The notes beneath the pieces are model-generated. The model was given only the letters and a program-made list of their open reading frames with translations, searched no databases and was not told where the DNA came from. This document shows positions 9,640 through 18,767 of a stretch of 64,000 nt of DNA, piece by piece (within the stretch, counting starts at the first letter, position 1; every line of letters starts with the position of its first letter). Source of the stretch: Maridesulfovibrio frigidus DSM 17176 (GTDB lineage: Bacteria > Desulfobacterota > Desulfovibrionia > Desulfovibrionales > Desulfovibrionaceae); NCBI RefSeq assembly GCF_000711735.1, contig NZ_JONL01000002.1, positions 310,001 to 374,000 of the forward strand, written 5' to 3'. Made by a program: the position numbers and the translations under genes.

Positions 9640-11571
9640 TTACTCAAGCAGTACCCACTTATCATCGGGCATTAAATCGAAGACATAAGAGAACTCATCA
9701 TGAAGCCTTTTACTAACAAGAGAAACACTCGCTTCGGTAAGTAAAACCAAATAGTTTGGAATAAGTATATGCAAACAATTTGAAACTTCCCCCCTCCCAG
9801 ACTTATCCACAATAACACCTGAAAGAGGATAATTATGCTTGGCATCATCTATTGCTGAAGGGACATAGCATGTAATAGTCTTAACAACCAAACCCGGGAA
9901 ATAAGCTGCATACATTTCTTCCGAAGAGCTTCGAATCTCAAAAATTTCGTCAGGCAAACAAAATACATGTAACGGACACCCAGCTTCAAGATCCTTATAA
10001 AGGCGAGCTACCGCTATAGATTGCCGCAACAGTTTAGACCATTTATGACCAGCCTTAACGGCCGCATTCAAGCGCAAGCTATCGAATTCTCGTGCGAGGT
10101 TTGGCAGGTAATCAGGAAAATAATCCGGCCAGATTGTCGTCAAACATGAAAACTTTCCTGAACGAGACGAATTAAGCAAAGATTCATATAAAAAACTTTT
10201 AGTTACACCTTCTATATCACCTGTAGCCAAGCAATATCCAGCTCGACATGCTTCAGCATCAACAATAGCACCTAATTCCTTAGCGTTTTCTATAAAAAGA
10301 TCATAATTAATTTTCTCACGGTTCAGTAGGGCACGATCTAAAGCCCGATGAACGGCTCCCCTGTCTAAAGGTGAGTAGTTATTCTTAAGATGCTCAACCC
10401 CGCCAAGTGCAAAAACATCTGGGTTAAGTATTCCCTGATCCATAAGCAAATGAAAATTAGATCCTACACTCTTTGAAATCTCTTCAGCAAATAACTCGGT
10501 CTCATAAGCTATCGCAAAATATGTGAAGAAAGTGGTTGCTGTACGTCCCCGTATATCCGGTACATTAAAAGGTACATCTCTATCTTGACATGCCAGCACA
10601 GGCTCATCATCGGGGTAAATTGGCATATCGTCCGCGGTCTTTTCTGCTCCACCACTTGCCGCATAAATTGTACTTGAGGCCGAACTCGCAGGAAACTGTT
10701 TAGCTAAACTGGTATCATACCAACAACTGTCCATCCCTGCGAGATATACATCAGGAGCATGTAAAGCCTCTGCAAGACCAAGAGCTGCAAGCACACAACT
10801 TAACCATGATTCACGAAGGCGATATGGGTTTGGAAAAAAGTTGAGATTATAACTATCAAAGAAAAAAACGCCCTTAAAATTATCAGCAATTTTCGAAATA
10901 TTTGAAACACTTAATGCTATCAAATAGGTATCTTTCCACTTCTCATCATGCGGAGTAAAGTGAGTCATCCTATGAGCAGTATCAAGTAGCAGTGCAAAAT
11001 CTGGAGAAATCCCATACTCTCGCAAAAGAGGCAACGAACGTGTAACACACACAATCAAAGCCCGCCTTTTAAGTTCTGCCAAATGAGGCAATATTTTTTT
11101 TAAAGACGGCCCCGGGCCAAGAATGATTACTGGAAGACCAATACGTTGAGCATCAATTTTGTCACAAATAGGAGAACGAGCGTGAATTGGAAAATTTGCG
11201 GCTCTAACCATTTCCCGCAAAACCATCATGTTCGTCTTCTGTTTGCGAACTCCCAACATATCCGGAATGGTTTCATTGTTTCTAGGATGAGCAACATATT
11301 TTGCATACAAAAAAACTAGATGCTTCTGTATTGCATCTATTATCCTCTTTTTAGAGGAATACCCTTCTTTACCAATAATTAAAACAACCCCATCTTTTAA
11401 CAAAATAGGGTCAATCTCTTTTATTACTTCTAGAACTTTTTCAGAGACAGATGGGAAAAACATTTTTTTGCTACGCGGAACATCATTTGAAATCTTAACC
11501 TTACCAAGGCCAATGACAAAAGACTCATCTTCATACCGCTCAAGAGTATTGATTAGCGTTATAAACCCCAT
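9640..11571 (-). CDS. Motility accessory factor (Maf), DUF115 protein
   Basis: The 643-residue protein has the DUF115 core at about residues 145-290: PVIILGPGPSLKKIL, then CVTRSLPLL, FALLLDTA and YLAGMDSCWYD. Maf proteins of Campylobacter, Helicobacter, Aeromonas and Clostridium are required for attaching nonulosonic-type sugars to flagellin, and this length is typical of them. The cluster also holds a NeuB-type synthase, which makes substrates for such Maf transferases, so flagellin glycosylation is the best guess. No flagellin gene lies in the window. The gene ends 61 bases before paralog B. Confidence 0.8.
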   Translation of the reverse strand: MGFITLINTLERYEDESFVIGLGKVKISNDVPRSKKMFFPSVSEKVLEVIKEIDPILLKDGVVLIIGKEGYSSKKRIIDAIQKHLVFLYAKYVAHPRNNETIPDMLGVRKQKTNMMVLREMVRAANFPIHARSPICDKIDAQRIGLPVIILGPGPSLKKILPHLAELKRRALIVCVTRSLPLLREYGISPDFALLLDTAHRMTHFTPHDEKWKDTYLIALSVSNISKIADNFKGVFFFDSYNLNFFPNPYRLRESWLSCVLAALGLAEALHAPDVYLAGMDSCWYDTSLAKQFPASSASSTIYAASGGAEKTADDMPIYPDDEPVLACQDRDVPFNVPDIRGRTATTFFTYFAIAYETELFAEEISKSVGSNFHLLMDQGILNPDVFALGGVEHLKNNYSPLDRGAVHRALDRALLNREKINYDLFIENAKELGAIVDAEACRAGYCLATGDIEGVTKSFLYESLLNSSRSGKFSCLTTIWPDYFPDYLPNLAREFDSLRLNAAVKAGHKWSKLLRQSIAVARLYKDLEAGCPLHVFCLPDEIFEIRSSSEEMYAAYFPGLVVKTITCYVPSAIDDAKHNYPLSGVIVDKSGRGEVSNCLHILIPNYLVLLTEASVSLVSKRLHDEFSYVFDLMPDDKWVLLE

Positions 11572-11672
11572 AAATACCCCTCATATATACTTAAGAAGTT
11601 AGCATTATAGTATATGTTACTTTTAAATTGAGAAAATAGATCTCCCTCTCGCATGCACAAAAAACTCAATTA

Positions 11673-12932
11673 TCACCCCCTTCGATAAGGGATATCACAC
11701 TTTCGACAGAGCTCTATATTCTTAATATTTCCCGACAAAAAGGACTCTACTAAGGACTGGCTAACTTCACCTGCAGCCATTTCTTCAAAACTATTGAGCT
11801 TAATATCACCCAAGAGACTTAATTTACGGTAATTTCTACACCCGCAAGGCCCAACAAGACCATCAGTATAAACAACCCATACATCAAGCCCTGAGCAAAT
11901 AGTTAACTCGCGATCATTAATAGGCAATAGCGAGTTGATATCAAGAGTAGGATAGTAAGTACCAAAAGAACTTCCTCCTGAAAAATTATCTGCTAAATTA
12001 ATACTAATCTCTGAATCAGCAAATCCGAGCCCTTTTAAAAAATTAACGCTACGTTCTTTGGCTCTATGGTCATAATCAACTAGCGTCCCTCGCACGCATA
12101 AAATGGGGGGGGTCTTCATCTTCATGACTTTAGACTTCAATAAAAGCAAACACTCAACAGTATGGTCAAATGATGCGCCAACATAGATATTTTCATAACT
12201 TTCTTTATCATGGCCACTAAATGAAATATCAATAGCTGAAAATCCAGACTCAAGCAGTTCATCCATATTTCCAGCATTGAGCAAAACGGCATTCGTTACA
12301 AAATAAAGATTAAAGCCTCTCTGGGATCCAATGCGCGCATACTCAAAAATATTTTTATTAAGTAAAGATTCTCCTCTTGAGCTTACGAGGCTGAGGTTAT
12401 TAATCTTATTCTTTTCACATTCATCAAGAACTTCCAAATAAGTATCTTTATCCATGAATGGTTTCTCATGGCCCCACTGAGTATGGGGGCACATTTTGCA
12501 TTTTAAATTGCAGACCGACGACAATTGTATCACAACTCTACTGGGTAGATATTGTCTACTTTGTATACATCTGAGCTGTAACTCGTTAAATTCTCTTATA
12601 TTTAAGTCATAATTTATGAATTTTTCCTTATCAAGTACAATATAGTTAACAATCCCTTCCGATTGCAGATTTTCAACTATATCTTGCGCATACTGTGAAG
12701 CAATAACTATAACGTCAAACTCACACGCATCTTCTAACTTTTTTTGGAATTGGACTACAGGAAGACCGCAAAACTCGCCTTCTTTGAAAGAATCTATGAA
12801 ACAAGTTACACTATTTCCTCGGCCACGAGTTTCCAAATAGTTTTTGACGGCCCTTCCCAACTCTCCTGCCCCGTAAATAGCGACTCTTGTATCTGATGGA
12901 ATTGAACGTGCTGATCTTTCCTGAAAATTCAT
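11673..12932 (-). CDS. Radical SAM/SPASM protein with N-terminal Rossmann-like domain
   Basis: The 419-residue protein is a fusion. Residues ~15-105 form a nucleotide-binding-like module (RVAIYGAGELG, later CFIDSF and DVIVIASQ). Residues 141-148 are the radical SAM motif CNLKCKMC. The C-terminus has a SPASM-like cysteine set (VGPCGCRNY, then ELCRKC). The start is ATG 12932 with AGGAGA four bases upstream. The N-terminal module resembles those of the neighbouring paralogs and may bind a nucleotide sugar or sense NAD(P). The catalytic radical SAM part could epimerise, dehydrate or mature a peptide; no substrate can be named. Confidence 0.75.
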   Translation of the reverse strand: MNFQERSARSIPSDTRVAIYGAGELGRAVKNYLETRGRGNSVTCFIDSFKEGEFCGLPVVQFQKKLEDACEFDVIVIASQYAQDIVENLQSEGIVNYIVLDKEKFINYDLNIREFNELQLRCIQSRQYLPSRVVIQLSSVCNLKCKMCPHTQWGHEKPFMDKDTYLEVLDECEKNKINNLSLVSSRGESLLNKNIFEYARIGSQRGFNLYFVTNAVLLNAGNMDELLESGFSAIDISFSGHDKESYENIYVGASFDHTVECLLLLKSKVMKMKTPPILCVRGTLVDYDHRAKERSVNFLKGLGFADSEISINLADNFSGGSSFGTYYPTLDINSLLPINDRELTICSGLDVWVVYTDGLVGPCGCRNYRKLSLLGDIKLNSFEEMAAGEVSQSLVESFLSGNIKNIELCRKCDIPYRRG

Positions 12933-12960
12933 AAGCTCTCCTGTAATATTTATTCAATCT

Positions 12961-13623
12961 CTATTCAAAATAAATAAACTCATAGTCGCCAGTAAATCCG
13001 AATTCCTTGTAAAGCCAGATCCACTCTGCTGTATCAAAGAAGGATTCACAGGTGAGCGCCCAGCATTGCAAATTAAAAAGTTCTTGCTCATTTCTATAAC
13101 TTTCGAGCATGACGTAGCCATCTTTTGCCACTCGTTCTAGTTCTGCAAGAGCAGTCTTCAATTCAAAAATGCGCAAATTATGCAAGCAACCAAGCGAAAG
13201 GGCCAGATCAAATTCGTCATCACCATATGGAAGAATATCCTGAGCCTTGTAGATATATAAATTATCACGAACTGAGTCTGGAGCATCAGCTATTCCATGA
13301 TTGGAAATATCAAATCCTACAACACGGAGCCCGGGTAAAAGCTGTTTCATCTCATGAATCAGAAAAGCTTTTCCGCAACCAATATCCAGCACCGAAGAAT
13401 CATTTGTCAGCCCGTAATGTGTGATAAACCTTTCGGCAATTGGTTTCCATCTGCCATCATACTTATACCCACCGTACCCAAAGCGGCGATCCCCGTCCCA
13501 ATAGTCGAGTTCATACTCTTTTGCTTTAAGCATACACTGAACTTTATCATCAACCATACGCGGCAAATATTCGCGGCTCGTTTTTTTGTGTAGCGGAGTA
13601 AATAAATTAAGAAGTTTTCCCAC
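12961..13623 (-). CDS. Class I SAM-dependent methyltransferase
   Basis: The 220-residue protein has SAM motif I, VLDIGCGKAF (about residues 80-89), motif II GFDISNHG, and DLALSLGCLHNL. It is a small single-domain Methyltransf_11/25-type enzyme. The start is GTG 13623 with AAGGAG 8 bases upstream. It lies between the transketolase subunits and the radical SAM gene, 12 bases after the transketolase stop, so it is co-transcribed. The base composition becomes more G+C rich from here into the upstream genes. The target is unknown but probably a cluster sugar or lipid-linked intermediate. Confidence 0.75.
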   Translation of the reverse strand: MGKLLNLFTPLHKKTSREYLPRMVDDKVQCMLKAKEYELDYWDGDRRFGYGGYKYDGRWKPIAERFITHYGLTNDSSVLDIGCGKAFLIHEMKQLLPGLRVVGFDISNHGIADAPDSVRDNLYIYKAQDILPYGDDEFDLALSLGCLHNLRIFELKTALAELERVAKDGYVMLESYRNEQELFNLQCWALTCESFFDTAEWIWLYKEFGFTGDYEFIYFE

Positions 13624-13635
13624 AGCATATCTCCT

Positions 13636-14562
13636 TTAAATTTCAAGCAGCCCTTTAGCCGCTTCAACAATCCCATCTGCGGAAAGTCCGTAACCAGCCA
13701 TGAGTGAAAGTTGCGACCCATAACTGTCAGCAAAGCAATCAGGCAAGCCGAGACGTTTAAACCGTAAAGGCTTATCGAGACAGGCTTCAGCTAGAACCTC
13801 GGCAACAGCACTTCCAAGACCTCCGATTACGGAATGCTCTTCGACACTGATCACAGCTTTTACTTGCGACGCCATTTCAAGAAGCATCTCTGAATCAAAA
13901 GGCTTGATGGTAGGCATGTGCAATAAACCGACGGATAAACCTTTTGCCTCAAGTGCGGCCATGGATTCACGAGCAAGCCTAAGACCTATACCAGTGGTAA
14001 CGAGCAAGAGGTCTTTCCCTTTTTGAAAAGGCAGCCCTCTTCCGATAATGAACGGCTGTGAATCGTCAGTCACAATCGGGTCGTAACCTTTGGCAAGGCG
14101 AATATAGATTGGTCCGGACTCATTCAATGTAAGTGGCATAAGCCGGCGCATTTCATCCGCATCAGCTACAGCGACTACGGTCATATTGGGAGCCGCCCGC
14201 ATTACAGCTAAATCTTCAATAGCCTGATGTGTAGGCCCTAAAGGAGCATAAACAACCCCGCCTCCATTACCAATGAGGCGAACCGGAACATTGTGCATGC
14301 AAAGATCAACGATGACCTGCTCATATGCACGGCGAGTAATAAAAGGAGCAATAGTATTTACATAAGGCATCCAGCCATCAAGAGCCATTCCAGCGGCCAT
14401 GCCCAGAATATTAGCCTCGCTTATGCCTTCCATGAAAAATCTTTTGGGATAGTCCTTGCGCATTTCATCAAGAGTTCCAAACCCTAGATCAGAACCGATG
14501 AAGACTACACGTTCATCCACCCCTGCCAACCTGTGAACTTCCTGCAGACAAGCTTTACGCAT
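13636..14562 (-). CDS. Transketolase, C-terminal subunit
   Basis: The 308-residue protein matches the pyrimidine-binding plus C-terminal half of transketolase. It shows SEANILGMAAGMALDG, carrying the glutamate that activates thiamine diphosphate, and a C-terminal VEEHSVIGGLG segment. With the upstream N-terminal subunit it would form a two-gene transketolase. The ATG shares its first base with the upstream stop (TAATG), so the subunits are translationally coupled. Split transketolases occur in archaea, in many anaerobes and in secondary-metabolite or glycan clusters. In this setting it may make or rearrange a ketose precursor (for example sedoheptulose 7-phosphate) for the special sugar; that is inference. 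Confidence 0.9.
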   Translation of the reverse strand: MRKACLQEVHRLAGVDERVVFIGSDLGFGTLDEMRKDYPKRFFMEGISEANILGMAAGMALDGWMPYVNTIAPFITRRAYEQVIVDLCMHNVPVRLIGNGGGVVYAPLGPTHQAIEDLAVMRAAPNMTVVAVADADEMRRLMPLTLNESGPIYIRLAKGYDPIVTDDSQPFIIGRGLPFQKGKDLLLVTTGIGLRLARESMAALEAKGLSVGLLHMPTIKPFDSEMLLEMASQVKAVISVEEHSVIGGLGSAVAEVLAEACLDKPLRFKRLGLPDCFADSYGSQLSLMAGYGLSADGIVEAAKGLLEI

Positions 14563-15395
14563 TACTCGCCTCCCAGTTCTGCAAACATGCTGTCCATAAG
14601 TTCAGAATCCACATTTGCTTTGTGATGCCACTTAAGATTGTGTTCAACGTCTTTGATTCCCTTGCCCTTAACGGTATGACAAATAATTGCGTTAGGCTTA
14701 CCAGTTTCAAAAGGGACTGAGCTTAGCAACTCTTTAAGTGCAACCGGATCATGTCCGTCCACTTCTCTTACGGCGAAACCAAACGCTTCCCACTTATCAG
14801 CAAGCGGTTCCAGCGGTTGGACCTCAGCAACAGGCCCGCTCGACTGCAATTTATTATAATCAACGAGCAAAGTGTAATTTTCAAGCTTATGTTTACTTGC
14901 GCACATAGCCGCTTCCCAGACAGAGCCTTCATTAATCTCACCGTCACCGGTAATAACAAAGACCCGAGCATCGTTTCCGCGCATTCTAGCACTCAAAGCA
15001 TAACCGACTCCGATGGATGGTCCATGCCCGAGACTACCAGTAGTGGCCTCAACTCCGGGAACTTTATGATACTCAGGATGACCACCCAAAATAGTGTCAC
15101 CGGAACAAAATTTTTCTAGCTCTTCTTTTGGAAAAAAACCTTTATCGGCGAGGATTGCATACAGAGCCAGGCACCCGTGCCCTTTACTTAGAATACATCT
15201 ATCCCGCTCCACCCAGTCTGGATTTTTTGGATCTATTTTTAAAATATCATCGTAAAGAACACGCAAAATTTCTACCAGCGAATAGGCCGACGCCAGATGG
15301 CCGCGACCTCCGCAACGCATAGTGTGCAAAATAGTCCTTCGTAATGAAGAAGACCGTTCATCACAGCAGGACAGCTCAGTTGTTGACAATGACAT
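14562..15395 (-). CDS. Transketolase, N-terminal (TPP-binding) subunit
   Basis: The 277-residue protein carries the thiamine diphosphate/Mg2+ motif: GDGEINEGSVWEA followed by the VDYNK asparagine, about 28 residues from GDG. LSKGHGCLALYA and GSLGHGPSIGVG supply the catalytic histidines of transketolase. It overlaps the upstream kinase-like gene by 20 bases and couples by TAATG to the C-terminal subunit, so it is an integral member of the operon. Housekeeping transketolases are usually one ~660-residue chain; this split pair in a glycan operon suggests a dedicated biosynthetic use. Confidence 0.9.
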   Translation of the reverse strand: MSLSTTELSCCDERSSSLRRTILHTMRCGGRGHLASAYSLVEILRVLYDDILKIDPKNPDWVERDRCILSKGHGCLALYAILADKGFFPKEELEKFCSGDTILGGHPEYHKVPGVEATTGSLGHGPSIGVGYALSARMRGNDARVFVITGDGEINEGSVWEAAMCASKHKLENYTLLVDYNKLQSSGPVAEVQPLEPLADKWEAFGFAVREVDGHDPVALKELLSSVPFETGKPNAIICHTVKGKGIKDVEHNLKWHHKANVDSELMDSMFAELGGE

Positions 15396-16416
15396 CTAAA
15401 TAATCCTCGTATCCGTTTTTAATCATTTGAAATTGTTTCAGCGACTTATCCAACTGACGTCGCCTTGCACCCTGAAATTCTATATCTTTTCCGCTAGCAT
15501 GGACCCTGCGAGCCAGACCATGCGGCAAAAATTCATTTAAAAAGATAGTGCACCACTTAAGCCCGACCAGCGGCAGTAAAGTCCTGATCCGGACATAGTA
15601 TTCTCCGCACCCGAAAACTTTATCAAACCCATCATAGACTCTGCGGACATATTCAGAACTCAAATTCATTGCAGGATGTAGCATAAAATCGCTGACCATC
15701 TTTGCGGGATCATCTCGTCCGAAATATTCAAAATCTACAAAGACAAATGTTTCGTCATCCTTTAGCAAACCGTTGTGAAGGCCGAAGTCCGAAGGACTGA
15801 GGGTCCATTCACCCTGCTTAAGCGCGTAACCGTCAATCCCCGCAAGCTTTAGATGACTGCGCCGCCATGAAGCTACTTCCTGATAGAGCGGTATAAACTC
15901 ACTCGTCAAAAATTCTTTCAATTCCGCCGCAAGATCATCCTCACCAGCATCAACACCTTTCAAAGCTTCAATCCGGCGCTCTAGCTGTTCTTCAATCGCA
16001 CCCTGCGTTAAACAATGAGCTTTTGCCGTTCCGTAGGAGGAAGTTTCTTTTCCTTTCGAAATATCAAATAGCTGTCCGGCAAACTTGGCAAAAACATCCA
16101 TTTTTTCAGGCTCAATATCTCGAGCATCAACCTTGCGTCCGTCTTCAAAAGAGTAGACCGCTACTCCAGCCTCAAGATCCATCTGCAAAGGCTCGGGTAC
16201 ACACAATATCCCGTGCTCACGAAGCAAGGAAAAGGCCTTGAACTCTGCATTAATGCGATCCTGCCAATCCGAGCACAAAATATAATACTCTTTCACAGTC
16301 CGAATCTGACCAGACTTAAGCGTGACTTTCCAAACTTTGCTATTTCCGCCGCCACCAATGGGTACAATTTCTACAGGCTTTTCTCCGAATATGCGGATGA
16401 GATCCTTATTTTCCAT
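15376..16416 (-). CDS. APH/choline-kinase-like phosphotransferase
   Basis: The 346-residue protein resembles the aminoglycoside-phosphotransferase (APH) superfamily. It has an N-terminal nucleotide loop (VPIGGGGNSKVWKV), a catalytic-loop-like segment SPSDFGLHN (Asp and Asn kept, the usual His of HxD replaced by Ser) and FVFVDFEYFGRDD, matching the metal-binding aspartate motif. In glycan clusters such kinases phosphorylate sugars or amino alcohols. It overlaps the upstream HAD phosphatase gene by 11 bases and the downstream transketolase gene by 20, showing tight coupling. An antibiotic-resistance role is unlikely from context. Confidence 0.7.
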   Translation of the reverse strand: MENKDLIRIFGEKPVEIVPIGGGGNSKVWKVTLKSGQIRTVKEYYILCSDWQDRINAEFKAFSLLREHGILCVPEPLQMDLEAGVAVYSFEDGRKVDARDIEPEKMDVFAKFAGQLFDISKGKETSSYGTAKAHCLTQGAIEEQLERRIEALKGVDAGEDDLAAELKEFLTSEFIPLYQEVASWRRSHLKLAGIDGYALKQGEWTLSPSDFGLHNGLLKDDETFVFVDFEYFGRDDPAKMVSDFMLHPAMNLSSEYVRRVYDGFDKVFGCGEYYVRIRTLLPLVGLKWCTIFLNEFLPHGLARRVHASGKDIEFQGARRRQLDKSLKQFQMIKNGYEDYLDVIVNN

Positions 16417-17065
16417 CTTTCAGCCCGACGGTAGAAATAAAAGGTTCGACGAAAATAATCTCTGACAGCTCGCTCCATGTTTTGACCTGCTCAAGCTTTG
16501 GCGGGCTATCTGCTTCTAGTGGAGCCTCTATTCCTTGCGGCGTAAAAAGAAATTTATAAATATTTGCGGGGAAAGATGATTCACGAAAAACTTCAATCAA
16601 GTCATCTACGAACACATCACAATTGAGTGATTTTATGATTTCGCCCTTCTCGTGTCTGGTATCTGCAAAAAACACGCGCTCGACGCTCCCCCCATAAGGG
16701 GACGAATTAAAAAGACTGTTCTTTTCCATAAAGCTGAGAGCAGCCTCGCGCAGATCAACATCTCCGCGGCGGGCAAAACGGGTTTTGTGACTCACCACAT
16801 ACGCAGGGATTTTCTTTTCGATACAAAGGGATAAAAAGTCACACACTCCTGAAAACAACACGGCCTCATTAATGCGAGGTCCGTAAACTTCAGCTTGCAA
16901 CTTCTGCCATAAAATTTCTCCGCCATCAGATTTCCGTATAAAGTCACGTACTGCAGTTTTATTCGCAGCAACGGAACAGTCAACTAGGCCAATTTCTAAC
17001 GCAGCTCTATGAAAAAGCGCGTCATAATCAACTATAGTATTGTCGAAATCTAATCCTAAAATCAT
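16406..17065 (-). CDS. HAD-superfamily hydrolase (phosphatase-like)
   Basis: The 219-residue protein begins MILGLDFDNTIVDYD, the HAD motif I with Asp6 as predicted nucleophile and Asp8 as acid/base. A conserved lysine region and a late acidic motif (CDVFVDDLIEVF) supply the Mg2+ ligands. The start is ATG 17065 with AAGGAT just upstream. Between a kinase and a radical SAM gene in a sugar cluster it could remove a phosphate, as GmhB does in the heptose pathway, but its sequence is not clearly GmhB-like. It could also act on a nonulosonate 9-phosphate. Confidence 0.7.
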   Translation of the reverse strand: MILGLDFDNTIVDYDALFHRAALEIGLVDCSVAANKTAVRDFIRKSDGGEILWQKLQAEVYGPRINEAVLFSGVCDFLSLCIEKKIPAYVVSHKTRFARRGDVDLREAALSFMEKNSLFNSSPYGGSVERVFFADTRHEKGEIIKSLNCDVFVDDLIEVFRESSFPANIYKFLFTPQGIEAPLEADSPPKLEQVKTWSELSEIIFVEPFISTVGLKDGK

Positions 17066-17107
17066 GGCATCCTTAAATATTTGTTCAAATAAATAGCGGC
17101 AGATATA

Positions 17108-18181
17108 TTATATAAAATTAACATGGCCCTTCGGATTAACAAGCTCCCATAAGTAGGAATTAATTTTATCCATACGGCAATTTACTCGGCAATTGTGAGG
17201 ATCAAGATTATCTGCGCACCACTTCATGGACTCTGCTCGTTTTTCGCCAGTCCAAATATCTTCGAAACTTTGCTCGAAAATATTACCGTAAAGAAAACGG
17301 TCGTCCTGCAAATAAACACTGCAACCCCAGACATTTCCATATGAATCAACATAAGACCAGAACGGCAGTGCATGACAGCGATTGTAAGTATGCTTTTTTT
17401 CATCCCATGATTTCATAGTATCAAGACGAAAAATGACATTAAAAGATTCTGTGCTGTAGCTGTTAACTTTCGCTGCAAGCTCGGTGTAATCCTCATAGAC
17501 TATGTCAGCATATTCCTGTCCTTCGGACTGAGGATGGTGCGAATATGGCTTCACAACCAAATAATCCATACCGAGATCTCTACATCTAGCGGCAAGGGTT
17601 TCTATTTCTCCCGCATTTTCAGGGAGTAACAAAATTTGAGCACCAAGAGCACAGCTTGCATTCAACTTTTTGCGAATAGCAACTGCAGCTTCAAGGTTTT
17701 TCATCACTTTTTCAAAGTCAGTAGCGACCGTCCCGTGAATTTTAGCATAAGTTTCAGCAGTTCCTGCATTAAGGCTGACTTTAATCCAGCTCGTAGCCTT
17801 CAATATTTTTTCACTTATTTCGGGTGTCATGAGCACAGCATTCGTGGTCAGAGCAACATCAATCCCCGCATTTTTAGTGCGTAAAATAATATCTGTCATC
17901 TTCTTGTTCAGGAAAGGTTCCCCCTCACCTGCATACATAATGCTCTTAACACCGAGTTTGCCCATTTCATCGAGCCGAACGCCAAGCTTCTCACCATCCA
18001 TAAAAACAGGCTTATAGCCAGCGAAATCAAGCCCGCAAAAACGGCAACGATGATTGCACGCTCCGGCGGGACTAAGTTCCATATACAATGGGTAAATATT
18101 TTCGCCATTCATCCAATTGGCAACTCTTTCTGGGTGAAATAGCAACTTATGAGAATCTATACGAAATTCATCGTTAGACAT
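17108..18181 (-). CDS. Radical SAM/SPASM protein
   Basis: The 357-residue protein has CNHRCRFCG with cluster cysteines at 42, 46 and 49. It has the SAM-contact segment YAGEGEPFLNK and a C-terminal SPASM-like region (VWGCSVYLQDDRFLYGNI, then CRVNCRMD). The start ATG 18181 has GAGGGA close upstream. Similar proteins occur in lipopolysaccharide or glycan loci of delta-proteobacteria, where their reaction is unknown. The 25-base gap to the SIS gene shows it belongs to the same operon. Confidence 0.8.
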   Translation of the reverse strand: MSNDEFRIDSHKLLFHPERVANWMNGENIYPLYMELSPAGACNHRCRFCGLDFAGYKPVFMDGEKLGVRLDEMGKLGVKSIMYAGEGEPFLNKKMTDIILRTKNAGIDVALTTNAVLMTPEISEKILKATSWIKVSLNAGTAETYAKIHGTVATDFEKVMKNLEAAVAIRKKLNASCALGAQILLLPENAGEIETLAARCRDLGMDYLVVKPYSHHPQSEGQEYADIVYEDYTELAAKVNSYSTESFNVIFRLDTMKSWDEKKHTYNRCHALPFWSYVDSYGNVWGCSVYLQDDRFLYGNIFEQSFEDIWTGEKRAESMKWCADNLDPHNCRVNCRMDKINSYLWELVNPKGHVNFI

Positions 18182-18205
18182 AATCCCTCTATCCTTCTAA
18201 AAAAT

Positions 18206-18763
18206 TTATATAGAAACAGAATCCATCCAGTAATGAAGAATACACGCATGCCCCGTTTCAGCCATACCGTACGTCTCTGCTGGAATCCAAAAGTTCAAAT
18301 CTCCAATCTGGCGCATCTGATTCTCAGCACCCATGGCGGTAACGGTGACCACCGAAGCTCCCACCTCAGAAGCAAAACGACAAGCGTTCACAACATTCGG
18401 AGAATTTCCGGAGCTACTGATAGCAACAAGCATGTCATTAGGAGTGAGTCTGCGACGAAGCGGTTCAACAAAAATTTGATCATATGAAAGGTCGTTGGCA
18501 ACGGCGGTAAGAAGTGCCAGATCGGTAAAAACCTGAGTGTGCACATGGGCATTTTTTGCAAGATCGGCGGAAAAATGACTCGCCATTGACGCGCTTGCTC
18601 CGTTCCCCACCATATAAATGATGCGCCCTTTTTCCCGAAGCTCAACTGTCATCTGTTTCCAATGATCGAAAGCGTGATCGCAGACATTAATACCTTTTGA
18701 GTCACAACTGACTTCTAAAGAGTCCAGACAATTTTGCAAAGAATCAGTATGTTTACACCACAA
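18206..18763 (-). CDS. SIS-domain phosphosugar isomerase, GmhA-like
   Basis: The protein shows the SIS core: YMVGNGASASMASHFSADL, LLTAVANDLSYDQIF and AISSSGNSPNVVNACRFA, in the order and spacing of sedoheptulose-7-phosphate isomerase (GmhA/LpcA). The open frame extends to 18871, but that overlaps the conserved end of the upstream gene by 104 bases. A TTG at 18763 lies five bases after the upstream TAG with GGAAGGG 7 bases before it; this start gives 185 residues, near normal GmhA length, and is preferred. A heptose-forming step matches the kinase/nucleotidyltransferase fusion two genes upstream. Other SIS specificities (for example hexulose phosphate) remain possible. Confidence 0.75.
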   Translation of the reverse strand: MWCKHTDSLQNCLDSLEVSCDSKGINVCDHAFDHWKQMTVELREKGRIIYMVGNGASASMASHFSADLAKNAHVHTQVFTDLALLTAVANDLSYDQIFVEPLRRRLTPNDMLVAISSSGNSPNVVNACRFASEVGASVVTVTAMGAENQMRQIGDLNFWIPAETYGMAETGHACILHYWMDSVSI

Positions 18764-18767
18764 TTCG

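Noticed and set aside
15376-16416. Antibiotic-resistance kinase
   Set aside because: The APH-like gene overlaps sugar-biosynthesis genes on both sides, so a glycan role is more likely.
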